In this document: positions 61,336 through 64,000 of the stretch, piece by piece
How positions within the stretch are numbered: position 1 is the first letter of the stretch
Layout: each line of letters opens with the position of its first letter
Source: Butyriboletus loyo
Taxonomy: Eukaryota > Basidiomycota > Agaricomycetes > Boletales > Boletaceae
Direction: 5' to 3'
Length of the DNA stretch: 64,000 bases
Assembly: GCA_038093515.1 (NCBI GenBank)
Contig: JBBPSI010000023.1
Span: 1-64,000, forward strand
Made by a program: the position numbers and the translations under genes
The notes under the pieces: model-generated
The model's database searches: none
Told to the model about the DNA's origin: nothing
What the model saw: the letters and a program-made list of their open reading frames with translations, nothing else

Positions 61336-61937
61336 GATCTGTTATTCCAACGAATAAACATTGATCCAGGTGAGATTGACGGTCCTGAAGTAAGGCTGTG
61401 GAACAAATATAAATATGGCCAAATTTCACGTGTTAACTGTTGACGAAACTAATCGCACTATGGTCGCGGATTTCGCTTGCGTCGCTAACCCCATAAAGGA
61501 TTCCTCCTTTCATGTACTTGACCGTCTGTCGCATACCTGTTTCGAGCTGTTTCAAGCTGTTTCGAGCGTGGTCGGGTCGGTGGTTTCAACGCCACACATG
61601 TTGTCATGTTGACGCCTCAGGGATATGTACATGTGGAACTCTTGAGTCCAAGCGACCAGGCTGACAGCGAATTTACATCCGAGACTCACCCAGAAGTCAT
61701 GCAGCACACTACCAGGACTAAACAACAAATGGAGCTATAGATCCCAAGGTGCACATGAACATCAGAGGCCGACAAAAGTGCAAGCAAACACGAGGAAAAT
61801 TCTTCTGAAGAGCAAGCTGGAAAAAATTCGCTGTTCCTGATGCTTTCCCATGCCGAGAGACAGAAAATCCTTTTGATGCAACGACAAAGTATACATGTAT
61901 AGCAAAAGGACTATCGTTGATACTCTGACATCGCTCC

Positions 61938-63964
61938 TCACCACTCGCCATCAAACCCAATGAACCCTAGGAACCATACTCCCGTAAACGATGGATACGA
62001 TCGGACATGATCACAGACAAACGTACCGGTCAACAAGAAGACGGGGAAATATCGCTTCTTCTCCAACTGCGCACACCAATTCCACGCGCTCGTCAAACGC
62101 CCGTCGATACAGCTCCCCGCATCGAAAAAGTTGTCGGCCCCGGAACCGTCGAATCCATGCCGGAAGAAATCGGAGAGGATTTCTCGTATACAGTTCTCGA
62201 TCGAACCGAACTCGTCATCGATGTAGGAACGCAGCGCAGGTTTGTCTGCGAGACCGGGTATCTGTGAGAGGGTATTGCAAATGGGAAGGAGGATGCGGTA
62301 GATTTGAGAGTATTTGTCTACAAAGGAATTGATCAGGACGTTCTCGGGGCGATGAGAATGAGTCAGTTTACCGATGAACATCAGAGCGTTGGGGACGTTA
62401 TGATCGCCCATGTGGATGGCAGACGAACCGATCCAGGATCCAACGCTTTGCTGAGCACGGTGAAGGATCGTGTGCATCATCCGCAGCGTTTTTGGAGAAG
62501 CTTGGACTCTGTTCAAACCCTGACCTGTATCACGAAGACGATAAGGGACACTTTCAGAGAGCAAGTCTTGCTCCGCGAGAGACCACAATCGGAACATGTC
62601 TGAGCGGCCAGCGTGAACCAAAGTTCACGAGCAGACACAACGAGAACGTACCGTGCAAAATCTCACGCCAGAGCGTCAGACTTTGTAACGCGTACGCGTA
62701 TTGCTTCACGTGGTCGTGACTGAGCCTTGCACCACCCTTGCCGCTCCGAATCGCCAAGCTGTATTTCGATTCTTTTGCTTGCGTGGGGTGAAAGTACGCT
62801 TTTAGGTAATGAATCATGCGGTCACAAGGATCACGATTCGTCCGCAAGAAAGCGTGGTTGTCTCCAATGCTGTAGAGACATTGACGGACTTGTTCCTGGT
62901 TTAAACCTTCGCATTGATAGCGAGAAGCAAGCGTCTCGATCGCGCGTTCCTTGCTTTTGATATCTTTTTGAATGTCACGTCGAGAGCGCCCATCGGCGTA
63001 GATTTCCTTAGTTGCGACAGATATAAGATTATCACGAAGGAGGTCCATGGCGCCGTGCTGCTCCAGCACGCTGTACACGGTCCGGATGGGTTTGACACAA
63101 GAAAAGCTGAGCATGTCCTTCACCTCGTGCGCCTGGCTATCCTGAAACACGACTGTCATCAACCATTCGATCGAAGTACCTCGAGGAATCCCATGCCCAC
63201 CTGAAGAAGATAGATCAACTTGCCGTATGTCGTACGCATTTTGTCGGGGTTCATGATCTTGTGCCGCCGTCCGAGCTCGAATATCTGCTGGTAAAACTCT
63301 GCATTACATTGGAAATCACGGTCCGTGAAGAGCTCTTGCCCAAGCCTGTAGTCCGTCGATAACATGAGCCCAGACAAGATCGCGCACAATTCACGAATCT
63401 GATGGACGATCCGCTTTGCTTTTGAGAGACCAAAACCGAGGGTATCGATTTTGTCGGTATACTCTGAAACTTGAAGTGCAGCATCAAGGAGGCGGAGGTA
63501 TTTACGCTCGATGAGCGTTAAACGAAGGGGAATGAATTTAGCCCGCTCGACGAACCATTCGCCGACGACGGTACCCATGGCTGGCTGAGCACCAAGCAGT
63601 TCCGTGGATGGTTTTACGGCGGACCCCGCAGCAACCTGATCAAGTTCTACATCCGAATCTTCTTCCATTTCGATGTCCGCATCAACCTGGAGTTGGACCC
63701 AGATTAGAGAAAGCAGATCGGCACCACGACACCAAATACCTCGTCCCTAGTTCTACGCTCGCCGTCCGCCGTCCCCGCCATCGCACTTGAAACACCATTC
63801 CGAGCCCTCCCCGTGCGCTTGGGCGATCCTGACATGGACGTCACGACGTGCTTCTTTCGGGTTCCCTTTCGATGTTGTGCGGCGAAGCACACTTCACAGT
63901 AATCATCCTCGCATTCTTGACATGACAACTGTGCGGGCTGGTCTGCCATGTGCGCCAGACGATC
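61938..63964 (-). CDS. DUF2009 (UPF0652) protein with B-box-like N-terminus, 5' end missing
   Basis: Conserved eukaryotic protein of the DUF2009/UPF0652 family, function poorly known. Seen: LGQELFTDRDFQCNAEFYQQ then FELGRRHKIMNPDKMRTTYG, SRRDIQKDIKSKERAIETLA, YLKAYFHPTQAKESKYSLAI then GKGGARLSHDHVKQYAYALQ, SLTLWREILH, EQDLLSESVPYRLRDTGQGL, VGSWIGSSAIHMGDHNVPNA, DFFRHGFDGSGADNFFDAGS, AWNWCAQLEKKRYFPVFLLT and, after a last intron, GFIGFDGEW. The exon at the right edge has a Cys/His pattern (LSCQECEDDYCEVCFAAQHR) like the second half of a B-box zinc finger. A splice acceptor just before 63964 shows that coding sequence continues past the window. The ATG at 63949 is probably internal. The domain pairing is seen directly; its role is unknown. 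Confidence 0.88.
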
Positions 63965-64000
63965 CTGTCAGACAAATCGGCTCAGACAAACGGATCGAGC

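Larger units (their letters stand above)
60705..61937. other. gene-poor stretch with hairpin and sedolisin fragment
   Basis: No intact gene. Two structures stand out and are listed separately: a 26-bp-arm hairpin at 61010-61066 and a detached sedolisin 3' end at 61243-61335. Other short frames (for example plus 61415-61612) are unsupported. Confidence 0.5.

Noticed and set aside
61718..61960. Minus-strand frame downstream of the DUF2009 gene
   Set aside because: It only overlaps the last exon in another frame and shows no motif.

Overview
The window looks like a stretch of a basidiomycete (probably Agaricomycete) nuclear chromosome. Genes lie densely on both strands and are cut by many introns of about 45-80 bp with GT..AG ends and CTAAC/CTAAT branch points. 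The proteins are fungal: a Bni1-type formin, a sedolisin protease, a Tls1-like protein and fungal-type VAC14 and TIP41. No species can be named from sequence alone. Exon joins come from reading splice sites and frames by eye, so individual boundaries may be off.

Layout. 0-3 kb: epoxide hydrolase-like gene (-), then a degenerate coding stretch. 3-9 kb: Barentsz/CASC3-like exon-junction protein (+), TFIIB (+), ribosome-biogenesis factor RRS1 (-). 9-17.8 kb: gene-poor, with two tandem paralogues of an unrecognised membrane protein (-), an ankyrin remnant and a hairpin. 17.8-32.3 kb: THOC3/TEX1 (-), nucleoside hydrolase (+), a long formin (-), MCM6 (-) and a tyrosine-phosphatase-like gene (+). 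32.6-43.4 kb: VAC14 (-), a membrane-anchored beta-helix protein (+), a broken membrane-protein fragment (-) and poly(A) polymerase (+). 44-54.7 kb: an unrecognised protein with an internal repeat (-), mitochondrial GatB (+), TIP41 (-), dynein light intermediate chain (+), a low-complexity protein (+) and a Tls1/C9orf78-like gene (+). 55.6-64 kb: secreted sedolisin (-), eIF3m (+), a detached fragment of a sedolisin 3' end, a long hairpin and a DUF2009 protein with a partial B-box-like N-terminus (-) that runs off the right edge.

These are mostly unlinked housekeeping functions. Many concern RNA production and use (TFIIB, Barentsz, THOC3, poly(A) polymerase, Tls1, eIF3m, RRS1); others concern replication (MCM6), polarity and the cytoskeleton (formin, dynein LIC), vacuolar lipid signalling (VAC14) and TOR signalling (TIP41). 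I see no metabolic cluster, defence island, CRISPR array, convincing tRNA or rRNA gene, or intact transposon. The less ordinary items are the two long near-perfect hairpins, the tandem membrane paralogues, a four-base first coding exon in VAC14, a GC-AG intron in the unrecognised repeat protein and the sedolisin 3' fragment.
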